A DNA stretch of 64,000 nucleotides. Source: Methanobacterium_C sp963845285. Lineage in GTDB: Archaea > Methanobacteriota > Methanobacteria > Methanobacteriales > Methanobacteriaceae. The DNA lies in assembly GCA_963845285.1 (NCBI GenBank), contig CAWJRO010000019.1:3080-67079 (forward strand), read 5' to 3'. The position numbers were made by a program, and so were the translations under genes. Below, one piece after another: positions 36,687 through 46,083 of this stretch. Positions within the stretch are counted from its first letter, which is position 1; every line of letters begins with the position of its first letter. The notes below the pieces were generated by a model, which was not told the DNA's origin, searched no databases, and saw only the letters and a list, made by a program, of their open reading frames with translations.

Positions 36687-37745
36687 CTATGATAATTTAA
36701 GGTTTAATACCTCAAGAGACCGCATTACATCCGTTTTTGAAATTATTCCGACGAGTTTTCCGTCTTCAACAACTGGCAATCTTCCTATATCATTTTTGCT
36801 GAGCTTTTTAAGGGCATCAACCACTTCTTCAGTTGGGCTGGATACTATCAGTTCTTTTGTCATTATATCTTTGACAGATGAACTTCTAAGGTCTTCGGGC
36901 ACTTTTGAGACGTCATGGAAGGTTACAATCCCCACCAGGTTTTCGTTATCTTTTACAGGGTATCCCATATGTTTTTTCTGGAGTATGATGTTTAAAGTTT
37001 CCTGAACACTGGTTTCAGGGCTCACTGTTTTTACATCCTTTGTCATGATGTCCTTGACAAGCACTCCCTCAAGTAACGTTGATATAAGAATAGACTTGTA
37101 CTCCTGCTCCGCTCCAATGTAGATAAACACTGCGATCAGTATTAAGAAAACATTTAAGATGAGAATTCCCAGGATAGCCATTACAAATGCAAGCTGCTTC
37201 CCAACGGTTGCTGCAACTCGGGTTGCCTTGACATAGTTCATCTTTCCTGCAAGATAAGCCCTTAAAACACGTCCACCATCCATAGGAAATGCTGGAAGCA
37301 GGTTAAAAGCACCTAAAACCAGGTTCAATAGTGAAAAATAGTAAATGATATCTGTTAAATCTTTCGGAATGAAAGAACCAGCTGATAAGACTATTGCATA
37401 ACCGATAATTGCTATTACGAAATTTACAGCGGGTCCTGCAACAGAAATCCTGAGTTCCTGACGGGGATCGGATGGTATTTCCTCCATAGTTGAAATTCCG
37501 CCAATTGGGAGGAGAACTATGCTTGTAATAGTAACCCCGTACTTTTGGGCAACATATGAATGGCTCAACTCATGTATGATTACGGTTACAAAAAGTAATG
37601 TGATTAAAACAGCTATCAAAAGATTTAAACCAGGTATAATATTTAAAAAGGCTATTATGTAAATAATTAACATTAAAAGTAGGAAGGATATATGAAGTTC
37701 CACTGGTATTCCAAAAACTGTGAAGATTTTTAGTGAGTATTTCAC
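36687..37745 (-). CDS. Site-2 protease (M50) with two CBS domains
   Basis: Intramembrane zinc metalloprotease. N-terminal six-helix membrane part with the zinc motif HELSH (in VIIHELSHSYVAQKYG) and the second ligand region LLPAFPMDGGRVLRA. A C-terminal CBS pair (residues ~225-350) follows: VKDIMTKDVKTVSPETSV and VKDIMTKELIVSSPTEEV, which typically bind adenine nucleotides. Bacterial relatives cut anti-sigma factors; the archaeal substrate is unknown. The frame extends to 37811, but GGTGGTGAT lies immediately upstream of a GTG at 37745, where the family's N-terminus (KYSLKIFTVFGIPVELH) begins. Confidence 0.88.
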   Translation of the reverse strand: MKYSLKIFTVFGIPVELHISFLLLMLIIYIIAFLNIIPGLNLLIAVLITLLFVTVIIHELSHSYVAQKYGVTITSIVLLPIGGISTMEEIPSDPRQELRISVAGPAVNFVIAIIGYAIVLSAGSFIPKDLTDIIYYFSLLNLVLGAFNLLPAFPMDGGRVLRAYLAGKMNYVKATRVAATVGKQLAFVMAILGILILNVFLILIAVFIYIGAEQEYKSILISTLLEGVLVKDIMTKDVKTVSPETSVQETLNIILQKKHMGYPVKDNENLVGIVTFHDVSKVPEDLRSSSVKDIMTKELIVSSPTEEVVDALKKLSKNDIGRLPVVEDGKLVGIISKTDVMRSLEVLNLKLS

Positions 37746-37937
37746 ATCACCACCTTGTATAATAATCTGTTTTTGTGTGCATAAATAATAATATTTTTTT
37801 GAGATATCCATATTATTAAAGCTTTCCTGCTTTAAAGAGTTATTAAACGTTATTTATGCGATAATTAAACATAAAAACACTGATAATTGGCAAAAAATAT
37901 ATAGAACTAAAAACAGAACAAAAAAATAGGTGGTTTA

Positions 37938-38231
37938 ATGAAAGTAAGCGAATTTCTAGGCACAAGGGTTTTGGATAAAAACGGATTTGAAGTTGGTAAA
38001 GTGGTGGATATGTTTGTAGAACCAGAAAAAGGGGTTATAAATAGTATAATCATATCTACTGGCGATTTTGGGCTCAGAAGGAAAGTTCTTGAAATAACCA
38101 CAGGAGATATAGGAGGTATGGGGGACTATGTCATTTTAAATATTGAAAAAACTGAAGTAGAAGAAAGGGCTGAAGAAACTGAGGAAGAAACTGAGGAACC
38201 TAAGCGGGTCAAACTTGGAAAATCTAGTTAG
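37938..38231 (+). CDS. PRC-barrel domain protein
   Basis: 97 residues. The PRC-barrel core covers residues 1-75: KVSEFLGTRVLDKNGFEVGKVVDM followed by GDFGLRRKVLEITTGDIGGMGDYVIL. A glutamate-rich tail follows (EERAEETEEETEEPKR). PRC-barrels occur in RNA-processing (RimM-like) and archaeal division-linked proteins; this small version is common in methanogens with unknown function. AGGTGGTT is the ribosome binding site. The gene for a DUF2098 protein follows in the same direction after ~100 bp. Confidence 0.88.
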   Translation: MKVSEFLGTRVLDKNGFEVGKVVDMFVEPEKGVINSIIISTGDFGLRRKVLEITTGDIGGMGDYVILNIEKTEVEERAEETEEETEEPKRVKLGKSS

Positions 38232-38335
38232 ACTTTAAAATCTAAAAAATGTGTATTAAAAACATTTTTATAAACTTCGTATGTTAAAAAAAATGATTAA
38301 AATTTTTATGTAAAAACATGAAAAGGGGGTTTAAC

Positions 38336-38662
38336 ATGGAAGTTGCAGATGCAGTTGGTAAACTAATTTTTAAAGGGGCTCATGTGAGGTACACAGGTAC
38401 AGGGAGTGCTGGTGAAGTCACAGACCTTAAAGCAGATGACAATGGGTCATGGGTAAAACTAGATACAACAAAACTCTGGTACAACAGTCAGCTCCTTGAA
38501 CTCATCGACGAAGGTCATTACAAGAACTTAAAAAAAGGTTCTAAAGTTGAAGAAGATGTTGATGAAAAAGAAAAAGCCCATGGAAAGGTCGAGAAGAGCC
38601 GGAAAGAAAAAATAGGTGAAGGCGTGGATATGAGCTCGGAGCTGTGCGATGGTGGGGGTTGA
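38336..38662 (+). CDS. DUF2098 family protein
   Basis: About 108 residues. The N-terminal ~60 residues form the DUF2098 beta domain: GKLIFKGAHVRYTGTGSAGEV and WVKLDTTKLWYNSQLLELID. This is a methanogen-specific family of unknown function. The tail is Lys/Glu-rich and ends with a short Gly-Gly-Gly after two Cys-free turns. I start at 38336 because GGGGGT lies 9 nt upstream; an ATG six codons earlier would place that ribosome binding site inside the gene. Confidence 0.8.
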   Translation: MEVADAVGKLIFKGAHVRYTGTGSAGEVTDLKADDNGSWVKLDTTKLWYNSQLLELIDEGHYKNLKKGSKVEEDVDEKEKAHGKVEKSRKEKIGEGVDMSSELCDGGG

Positions 38663-38677
38663 ACCTTATCCGATCTC

Positions 38678-38684
38678 TTTTTTT
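38678..38684 (+). terminator. T7 terminator after the DUF2098 gene
   Basis: A run of seven T followed by further T-rich sequence lies 16 nt after the stop. Confidence 0.45.
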
Positions 38685-38775
38685 ATTTTAAGAGGAATTA
38701 AGTGGATTTTTTAAGAGGATTAATTTGGGTACCATCCAATTTTGGAGTCCCATAAATTAGAAAAAAATTAATCAG

Positions 38776-39297
38776 TTATATTAATCTTAACTTGTACTGT
38801 CTGTAAACCAGCATTTTTAAACTCAAGAGTTCCCTTTCAAGGCTGTACCTTTTTTCTTTTGTTTGATTGCATAGTTCCAGATATTTTTTATGCTCTGCAT
38901 CTATCTTTTTATACTCCTTTTTTATATGGGAGTGCAGGTTGAGAAGACTGTTTTTAATCAATTCTTCTTTTTCCATTTTCAGATGGGAAATGGCAGAATC
39001 TTTTTCAGATATCCTATTTTCGAGTGCAGACAAACTTGTTTCAAGTTCATGAATTTTCGCTTTTTCAGTTTTTACCTTCTCCTCAAATCCATTATTCTCC
39101 TGATTTTTTTGGATTTCCTCTTCGAGTTTGGTGATTTCATTCTCTGCATTAAAGACATATTTTTTTGAAATCACTTCTTCGTCTTTTAAACTGGTTAATT
39201 CAAGTTCATATTCATTAATTTTTTTATCAAAAACTTTTATTTCTTCTATATTTTCTGTATTCTTTAAAAAATCATCCATTTCAGTGATGATGGCCAC
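38776..39297 (-). CDS. Coiled-coil protein of unknown function
   Basis: 173 residues, almost entirely predicted coiled coil with heptad-like spacing of Leu, Ile and Val among Glu and Lys (for example KINEYELELTSLKDEEV, KAKIHELETSLSAL). No catalytic motif, signal peptide or membrane segment. The start is GTG after AAAAGGG, or the ATG six codons later (MDDFLKN). No family is recognised. Isolated on the minus strand between plus-strand genes. Confidence 0.6.
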   Translation of the reverse strand: MAIITEMDDFLKNTENIEEIKVFDKKINEYELELTSLKDEEVISKKYVFNAENEITKLEEEIQKNQENNGFEEKVKTEKAKIHELETSLSALENRISEKDSAISHLKMEKEELIKNSLLNLHSHIKKEYKKIDAEHKKYLELCNQTKEKRYSLERELLSLKMLVYRQYKLRLI

Positions 39298-39644
39298 CCC
39301 TTTTAATAACTAATGAAAAAACAATGAAAGCGGAAACATACTTCCTCTTTTACTAGGTTTTACTAATTATTTAATATGTTGTTCATTCAATGGTATAAAA
39401 TTTTCCTTAATGCCTTGAAGATATCTAAAGGCTGCGTTTTCCAATATACCATTGAAATATTTGAAAATAACGCTTAAAAACCATTAAAACTTTTCAATTA
39501 GTTAATGCTCATTGATAATAAAATTAAATGAAAAAACAGTTGTTTAATCAGATATTTATATCAAATAGTTAATGCTGTTAATTAATAGGATATTATTTTA
39601 TAAATGTATGTCCAACAACCTATATACAACTGTTGGTGTGAAAA
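39298..39644. other. Divergent intergenic region
   Basis: Promoter-bearing space between the coiled-coil gene and the EFR1-type gene. CCTATATAC at about 39619 is a plausible TATA box for the latter. No gene is seen. Confidence 0.4.
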
Positions 39645-40427
39645 ATGAAACTTGAAAAAATTGATTTATACTACTTCTCAGGAACAGGGAACACTCTCCT
39701 TGTTGTAAAACAAATGATGAAAGTGTTTACTGATAATGATGTTGATGTCAAACTCTTCAGGATAGAAGATTCAAAACCTGAAGATGTAAACCCAGATCAT
39801 GTGATTGGTCTGGGATTTCCAGTTGTGATTTTCTCCACTTACAACTTCGTCTGGGACTTTATAAAAGGGCTTCCTGAGGTAGATGGGACTCCAATTTTCA
39901 TGGTGGACACATTGGGTGGTTACTCTGGAGGTATGGTGGGACCCTTGCAATCAATTGTTGAAAAAAAGGGTTACAAACCCCTAGGTGCCTGTGAAATAAT
40001 CATGCCTTCAAACATCTTTTTCATTTCCGATGGAAAGACCTGTGATGAGAATGTGAAAAATGGGCTGGTGAAGGCTGAAAAATATGCCCTATCAATTATG
40101 GATGGAAGTTCGAAGTGGGGTAGGGTTCCTGTGTTATCAGATGCAGCTCATGCCATATCCTCTGGTTTGTTAAAGCTTACTGAAGTGAATATTCACCAGA
40201 AGTACATTAAATTCAGGGCAGACAAGTCCAGGTGCAGTAAGTGTGGAATCTGTGTGGATATTTGTCCTGTTGGGAACATAAAACTGGAAGATTTTCCTGT
40301 AACTGGCAATAACTGTCAGTACTGCCTGAGATGTGTTTCCTTCTGCCCGAGAAGTGCCCTGCTGTGTATGTTCAACTACAGGGGGAAGACGTATAGGGCT
40401 GTGGATGTTGATGATTTTCGGGAGTAG
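39645..40427 (+). CDS. EFR1-type flavodoxin-ferredoxin fusion
   Basis: 260 residues. The N-terminal flavodoxin-like domain has the FMN-phosphate loop YFSGTGNTLLV at residues ~10-20 and MVDTLGGYSGG later. The C-terminal domain has two [4Fe-4S] ferredoxin motifs: CSKCGICVDICPVG and CQYCLRCVSFCPRS. Such proteins shuttle electrons in anaerobes, including methanogens; the partner is unknown. GGTGTG precedes the ATG, and a TATA-like box lies ~25 bp above it. Two MITE copies follow the gene. Confidence 0.85.
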   Translation: MKLEKIDLYYFSGTGNTLLVVKQMMKVFTDNDVDVKLFRIEDSKPEDVNPDHVIGLGFPVVIFSTYNFVWDFIKGLPEVDGTPIFMVDTLGGYSGGMVGPLQSIVEKKGYKPLGACEIIMPSNIFFISDGKTCDENVKNGLVKAEKYALSIMDGSSKWGRVPVLSDAAHAISSGLLKLTEVNIHQKYIKFRADKSRCSKCGICVDICPVGNIKLEDFPVTGNNCQYCLRCVSFCPRSALLCMFNYRGKTYRAVDVDDFRE

Positions 40428-40620
40428 AAATTCAAATAGATTTAGAAAAGAAAACTTCCAGTTCAGTTAAATTAAGAAGAAACTTCCAGTGAGGTTATGG
40501 TTCCAGTCAGATTTTGGCTCAATCACTCGTTCAACTAAATTTTTAGAAACTTTCAGTCAACTAGATCTAGAACGAAAACTTTCAGTTTTAATTAAATATT
40601 TTAGGAAGATTTGAATTACT

Positions 40621-40728
40621 GAGGTTGTTTAATAATTCAAAGTCTGCAAAAAAATAAGAGTAAATAAGGCGTTAAATTCAAAAATAATGGAAATTATGTA
40701 AGTTAAAAGTAATGATGAGACAGCCTTT
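40621..40728 (+). repeat. MITE-like repeat, copy 8
   Basis: Diverged forward copy with GAGGTTGTTTAATAATTCAAA at the left, GCGTTAAATTCAAAAATAA inside and ATGAGACAGCCTTTT at the right. It forms a direct pair with copy 9, only 62 bp away. Confidence 0.65.
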
Positions 40729-40790
40729 TACTTTAAAAAAAAGTTTCAATTCAAATCAAAAAGTTTAGATTATTTACTCATTTTTATATA

Positions 40791-40899
40791 AGATGTTGTT
40801 TCATAGTTCAAAATGTGCAAAAAAATAAGAGTAAATAAAGCTTTAAATTCAAAAATAATGAAAATTATATAAGTAACAAATAATCCTGAGACAGATTCT
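40791..40899 (+). repeat. MITE-like repeat, copy 9
   Basis: Diverged forward copy with AGATGTTGTTTCATAGTTCA at the left, GCTTTAAATTCAAAAATAA inside and ATCCTGAGACAGATTCT at the right. This pair marks the border between core genes and the defence-rich region. Confidence 0.65.
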
Positions 40900-41022
40900 G
40901 TACTTATTAGATTAAAATTTGCTAAAGCTTTAAATTTAGTTATAACCTCCTAAATTTTAAAAATATTAGCATATGATTATCTAAATCAGGCTTAATTCTA
41001 CACAGAGTTAAATGGTGAAAAG

Positions 41023-42825
41023 ATGACTTCAAAAAAAGTATCTGCTTTGATGGAAAAGGGAAAACATAGTTTAAGCAAGGAAAAAATGGATGAAGCAATC
41101 AAATATTTTGATGAAGCTTTAAAATTAGAATCTGATAATCTTGATGCATACCTTCTTAAGGGCCTGACACATCAGTACCTTCAAGAAAATGAAAAGGCCT
41201 TAGACCCTTTTAAATCTGCTTTAAGGTTAGAACCTGAAAATGATGGAATATTAGTATATTTAGGATTATCACTGACTTTTTTAGGGAGATTTGATGAAGC
41301 AATGGGCTGTTTTGACCAAGCATTGAAATTGGAACCAAACAATAAAGAAGCATATCTCTTTAAAGGTACAGTGTTAATAGAATTTGAAGAATACGGAAAT
41401 GCTTTAAAATGCTTTGAAAAAGCTTTGAAGTTGGATCCAAATTACAGTGATGTTTATTACAGTAAAAGTCTTGTTCTTTTATATCTGGAAGACTATGAAG
41501 AAGCAGAAAAGTGCATAAATAAATTTTTAGAATCAGACCCTGAAAATGCAGATGCAGCTAATTTAAAAGGTTCCATACTGTCCAATTTAGGAGAAAAAAG
41601 TAGGGCCATTGAATACTTTGATAATGCATTAAAAATAGATCCAAACACGGACAACGCTCTGAAAAATAAAGCAATAACATTGTTTGACCTTAAAAAGTAC
41701 AAAGAGGCCATAAATTATTTGAATGCTATTTTAGAAGTAGAACCTGAAGATGAAGAATCATTAGTATATCTGGGTGTGTCACTGGGCTATTTAAATAAGT
41801 TCGATGAAGCACTCAAAGTTTATAATAAAACTTTGAAGGTGAACGATCAGAATGTTGGGGCTATTTACCATAAAGCATGTGTTCTTATGGATATAAATAG
41901 AAGCGAAGAAGCAATAAAATGTCTGGATACTGCTCTTAAAATTGAACCAAACTTTTTACTGGCCCTACTGCTTAAAGCCGAATTTTACAGAGACCTTGGA
42001 GAACCTGAAAATGCTTTTAAATGTTATAAAAAAATATTTGAGATAAATCCAGATAATCCTGATTTATGGATAGGTTTAGGGAATGCTTTTAGAGACATTG
42101 GAGAAGATGAAGAATCTATTGATGCTTATGAAAGGTTTATTGAAATTGTTCAAAAAAATAAACTCACAGATAGAAATGAAGAAGTTAGAAATGTCAAAAG
42201 ATATCTTAAATTGCTTAAAAATGATATTTTAATAACCTTTTCACCTCTAGTTAAACCTCAATACTGGCAATGGTCCGTAAATGCAGAATATTTCCTTGAA
42301 GAAGATGGAAGTGAAAGAAAGTCCTTAGAACCAGGTTATACATTAAAGGATCTTGGAAGTTACTTGATCTGCCATAAGAACACCCATGTTGGAGATTTAA
42401 TACTAATTTATCGTGCCGGGAAGAAGGATGGTATTGAATATAATGATATTAAATATCTTTTAATGGCCGGAAGTGATGCTTATCCTCTGGATCATATCAC
42501 TTTTGCTATTGAGAAGGGTTGGGATTATGGATGTGATTACGTTCCTCTTTTTAAGTTTAAAAATTCCCTTAAACGCAGTGAAATGAAAAAAGACGCTCAC
42601 CTTAAAGGATGGAACGCTTTAAGTGCTAATTTTTATAAAGACTTTTACCGCACTAAAGATGTGTACTGGAAATATTTGAATGAACTTCTCATCAAAAAGA
42701 ACCCTGAATATGCAGAATTCTGGGATACGTTTGATAGAGAAGAGATGATCAGAGAATCAATAACCGAAGACGAGTTTGAAGATATAAAAGATGGTTTAAA
42801 GAAAGTTTTGCAGAAATATTTTTAG
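41023..42825 (+). CDS. TPR protein with C-terminal EVE/PUA-like domain
   Basis: 600 residues in two parts. Residues ~1-390 are about eleven tetratricopeptide repeats with the W/L-G-Y-A-P pattern (ALKLEPNNKEAYLFKG, ALKLDPNYSDVYYSK). Residues ~400-565 contain PQYWQWSVNAEYFLEEDG and HVGDLILIYRAGKKDGIEY, which resemble the EVE/PUA-like fold that reads modified bases, followed by a helical tail. EVE domains commonly accompany modification-dependent restriction. GGTGA lies 5 nt before the ATG. It is followed 102 bp later by a type IIG restriction enzyme in the same direction. The TPR assignment is certain; the EVE call is tentative and rests on motif resemblance only. Confidence 0.75.
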   Translation: MTSKKVSALMEKGKHSLSKEKMDEAIKYFDEALKLESDNLDAYLLKGLTHQYLQENEKALDPFKSALRLEPENDGILVYLGLSLTFLGRFDEAMGCFDQALKLEPNNKEAYLFKGTVLIEFEEYGNALKCFEKALKLDPNYSDVYYSKSLVLLYLEDYEEAEKCINKFLESDPENADAANLKGSILSNLGEKSRAIEYFDNALKIDPNTDNALKNKAITLFDLKKYKEAINYLNAILEVEPEDEESLVYLGVSLGYLNKFDEALKVYNKTLKVNDQNVGAIYHKACVLMDINRSEEAIKCLDTALKIEPNFLLALLLKAEFYRDLGEPENAFKCYKKIFEINPDNPDLWIGLGNAFRDIGEDEESIDAYERFIEIVQKNKLTDRNEEVRNVKRYLKLLKNDILITFSPLVKPQYWQWSVNAEYFLEEDGSERKSLEPGYTLKDLGSYLICHKNTHVGDLILIYRAGKKDGIEYNDIKYLLMAGSDAYPLDHITFAIEKGWDYGCDYVPLFKFKNSLKRSEMKKDAHLKGWNALSANFYKDFYRTKDVYWKYLNELLIKKNPEYAEFWDTFDREEMIRESITEDEFEDIKDGLKKVLQKYF

Positions 42826-42927
42826 AAGTTTGAATATGACTTAAAGAGGTTTGCTGTGTGTACAAGAAAAGTAAAAATGGAAAACAATAAAGGACTATGA
42901 AAGCAAATCTTTCATCAACGTGATATC

Positions 42928-45900
42928 ATGGAAAACACTCTCTTCAACCAGCACAGGATGGATAAATATGCGAAAGATAAATCTTTCAACATAAAACCAA
43001 GTCAACACGACTTAATCAAAAAACACATCGAAAAATTAGGCAGAGGAGAGTTAAAAGCTGAAACAAGCAACTATCTATACTTTTTTGACGTGTTTATAAG
43101 GGATATCTTGGGATACGATAGGGACGAAAACGTTTTATTTGATGAAACAGTTGACAAAGGAGCTAAAAGAAGCGAATTTGTCCTGAAAAACGATGATAAA
43201 AAGTTCATGATCGTGGAGCTCAAGGGCCAGAGCGTGGATCTTGATACACATCAAAAGGGCCACAACAACCAGACACCTATCGAGCAGGCCAGAGAATATT
43301 CATTGAAAACAAAATCTGCAAACTGGATAATGGTATCCAACTATGATGAGTTCAGACTATACCACTGGGACAAAAAAGACGATTATATAAGCTTCAAAGC
43401 AGAAGAACTTTTGGACAAAGATAAATTCGGGTACTTCATGCTCTCATTTTCAAAAATATCACATCTAAAAGAGAACTACACGGATAAACTTCTTAAAGAG
43501 AGTTTAGTGGTTGAAAAAGATATTGAAGCTGATTTTTACAAACTTTTCCATGAAACCCGGCTGATGCTCATAAAAGAGCTTGAAGATATAAATGGATTTG
43601 ACACACCCAAGGCAGTTCATTATGCTCAGGCTATACTGAATCGTTACATGTTTATCTGCTTTGCAGAAGACATAAACAACCTTTTACCATCTGAAATATC
43701 CACAGAAACGATTTATGTACCCATCAGAGAGAATAACATAAGTCAAAGAACTATCTGGAACAGGTTAAACGAGCTTTTTGGTTTCATAAATAATGGAAAC
43801 AAATACAAGGGAGTTAACAGGTACAACGGCGGACTTTTCAAGGAAGATTTCAGCTTCATAACAATCAGAGACATTGTGGAGGATCCCAATTATTTCAAGG
43901 ATCAGAGGCAAAAATGGGATCTTAAAGAATATTCTTTGAAAATTAATGAGCTTATGGGTCCTTACGGTAAGAAAATAAACCCAATTTACTGGAATCTGCT
44001 TACAATATCATCTATAAATTTTGAATCAGATCTTGATGTGAACATCCTAGGCCACATATTCGAAAACTCAATCGGGGACCTGGAAGATCTAAAAGAAGGA
44101 TCCAAAGGCAGACGTAAAAAAGACGGAATATTCTACACACCCGCTTACATAACTGAATATATCTGTAAAAATACTATAATCCCATACTTAAGCAAATCCG
44201 GCAAATCTACAGAAGTTAAAGATTTAATAGATGAATATTGGGGTTCGGATATACATGAACTTGATGAAAAAGTTAAAAAAATCAGGATAGTGGACCCTGC
44301 ATGCGGTTCAGGAGCTTTCCTAAACAAAGCAGCAGATATATTGGTGGAAATACATGAAGAAATACATAAAACACTTTACAAAGACGATAAAACCCTGGCA
44401 AAGTTCTTTGATAACGTGGGTGAGAGAAGAAAGATCCTGAAAAACAACATCTATGGTGTGGACCTCAACGAAGAATCAGTGGAGATAACCAAGCTTTCAA
44501 TGTTCCTGAAAGTTGCCCAAAAAGATTCAGCACTTCCTGATCTTGATAAAAACATAAAGTGTGGAAATTCAATCGTAGATGATCCTGAGTATGCTGGAGA
44601 AAAAGCATTTAACTGGGAAGAAAGGTTTTCTGAAATATTTGAGGAAGGAAAATTTGATGTAGTCATAGGAAATCCTCCTTATGTACGACAAGAACGAATA
44701 AAAGAGATTAAACCGTATTTAAAAGATCATTATGGGACTTATACAGGAGTGGCAGATCTTTATGTTTACTTCTTTGAGAAAGGGTTAAATATACTTAAAG
44801 AATGTGGAATATTAAGTTTCATCTGTTCTAACAAATTTATTAAAGCTAATTATGGTAAAAATCTTCGTAAATTCATTTTGGACAATTCTAATTTTGAAAA
44901 ATATGTTGATCATACATATGATGATATTTTTGATGATGCAACGACTTATCCAAGTGTTTTTGTGTTTAAAAAGGGCCATGTTGAAGGAAATAAAATTCTT
45001 GTGAACAATGAATTCGAAATGGAGCAATCCCGACTTGATGAAAATGTTTGGAGTTTCGTAAGACCCGAAATTCTGGATTTACGGGATAAAATATGTGCCA
45101 CAGGAATTGAATTGAAAAATTTTGAAGAATTAAAAATTAATTATGGTATTAAAACAGGATTTAATGAAGCATTTATTATTGACGACAAGAAGAAAAACGA
45201 ACTTATCAAGGAAGATCCAAAAAGTATAGAGATTATAAAACCCTTATTACGTGGGAAAGATATAAAAAGGTATAAAATTGATTTCAAAGAGTTATATCTA
45301 ATCTGGACATACATTGGTGTTCCAATAGATAATTATCCTGCAATTAAGAATCATTTAGAACAGTATATGAATAAATTACAAAAAAGAAGTGATAAAGGAA
45401 ATTATTGGTGGGAATTAAGGCATTGCAATTATTATCCTGAGTTTGAAAAAGATAAATTAATTTATCCAAACCTTGCTTCACGCCTTTTTACGGTTTTTGA
45501 TAATGATAATTTCTTTACAAATCAAAAATGTTTCATAATAACCTCTTCAAGCATTGATCTAAAATTTTTAGGAGCTTTATTATCTTCAAAAGCCTTGAAT
45601 TTTGTTTTTAAGTTTTTAGGAACACCCTTACAAGGAAGTTACTATGATTTAAATAAGAAATATGTTGAGGGGCTCCCAATATACTCCGCAACCCCTGAAG
45701 AACAGCAGCCACTCATCGATCTGGCAGACATCATGCTTCAGCTCAACTTTGATCTCCAAACTGAAATAAGTAACTTCCATAACTGGTTGCAACGAACCTT
45801 TAACATTGAAAAACTCTCCCAAAAGCTTGAAAAATACTACGAACGAGACTTTGAAGAGTTTTTAAAGGAAGTTAAAAAGAAAAAGGTTGATATTAAACCA

Positions 45901-46068
45901 AGAAAGACCCAAGAATTATTGGAAAATGAATTTAATGAAAGTATTGCAGTCATTAAGCCGTTGCTCCAACAGATAAAGGAAACTGACAGAGAGATCGATG
46001 AAAGGGTCTATGATATGTACGGTTTGACAGATGAAGAGAAAAAGATCATTGAGAACATTTTAAAATAA
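42928..46068 (+). CDS. Type IIG (Eco57I-like) restriction-modification enzyme
   Basis: 1,046-residue single-chain enzyme that both methylates adenine N6 and cleaves DNA. Residues ~40-150 are a PD-(D/E)xK-type nuclease with Glu in RSEFVL (83) and ELK in MIVELKG (97-99). A helical connector follows. The methyltransferase has the SAM motif DPACGSGAFL near residue 455 and the catalytic NPPYVRQE near 583. The remaining ~400 residues hold the target recognition region (YYPEFEKDKLIYPNLASRLF, LNKKYVEGLPIYSA) and a charged coiled tail. It needs no separate specificity subunit. It is first in a tight group with a HEPN gene (15 bp) and a nuclease gene (26 bp), so the three are likely co-transcribed. Confidence 0.88.
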   Translation: MENTLFNQHRMDKYAKDKSFNIKPSQHDLIKKHIEKLGRGELKAETSNYLYFFDVFIRDILGYDRDENVLFDETVDKGAKRSEFVLKNDDKKFMIVELKGQSVDLDTHQKGHNNQTPIEQAREYSLKTKSANWIMVSNYDEFRLYHWDKKDDYISFKAEELLDKDKFGYFMLSFSKISHLKENYTDKLLKESLVVEKDIEADFYKLFHETRLMLIKELEDINGFDTPKAVHYAQAILNRYMFICFAEDINNLLPSEISTETIYVPIRENNISQRTIWNRLNELFGFINNGNKYKGVNRYNGGLFKEDFSFITIRDIVEDPNYFKDQRQKWDLKEYSLKINELMGPYGKKINPIYWNLLTISSINFESDLDVNILGHIFENSIGDLEDLKEGSKGRRKKDGIFYTPAYITEYICKNTIIPYLSKSGKSTEVKDLIDEYWGSDIHELDEKVKKIRIVDPACGSGAFLNKAADILVEIHEEIHKTLYKDDKTLAKFFDNVGERRKILKNNIYGVDLNEESVEITKLSMFLKVAQKDSALPDLDKNIKCGNSIVDDPEYAGEKAFNWEERFSEIFEEGKFDVVIGNPPYVRQERIKEIKPYLKDHYGTYTGVADLYVYFFEKGLNILKECGILSFICSNKFIKANYGKNLRKFILDNSNFEKYVDHTYDDIFDDATTYPSVFVFKKGHVEGNKILVNNEFEMEQSRLDENVWSFVRPEILDLRDKICATGIELKNFEELKINYGIKTGFNEAFIIDDKKKNELIKEDPKSIEIIKPLLRGKDIKRYKIDFKELYLIWTYIGVPIDNYPAIKNHLEQYMNKLQKRSDKGNYWWELRHCNYYPEFEKDKLIYPNLASRLFTVFDNDNFFTNQKCFIITSSSIDLKFLGALLSSKALNFVFKFLGTPLQGSYYDLNKKYVEGLPIYSATPEEQQPLIDLADIMLQLNFDLQTEISNFHNWLQRTFNIEKLSQKLEKYYERDFEEFLKEVKKKKVDIKPRKTQELLENEFNESIAVIKPLLQQIKETDREIDERVYDMYGLTDEEKKIIENILK

Positions 46069-46083
46069 TTAAAGAGGGGTATT

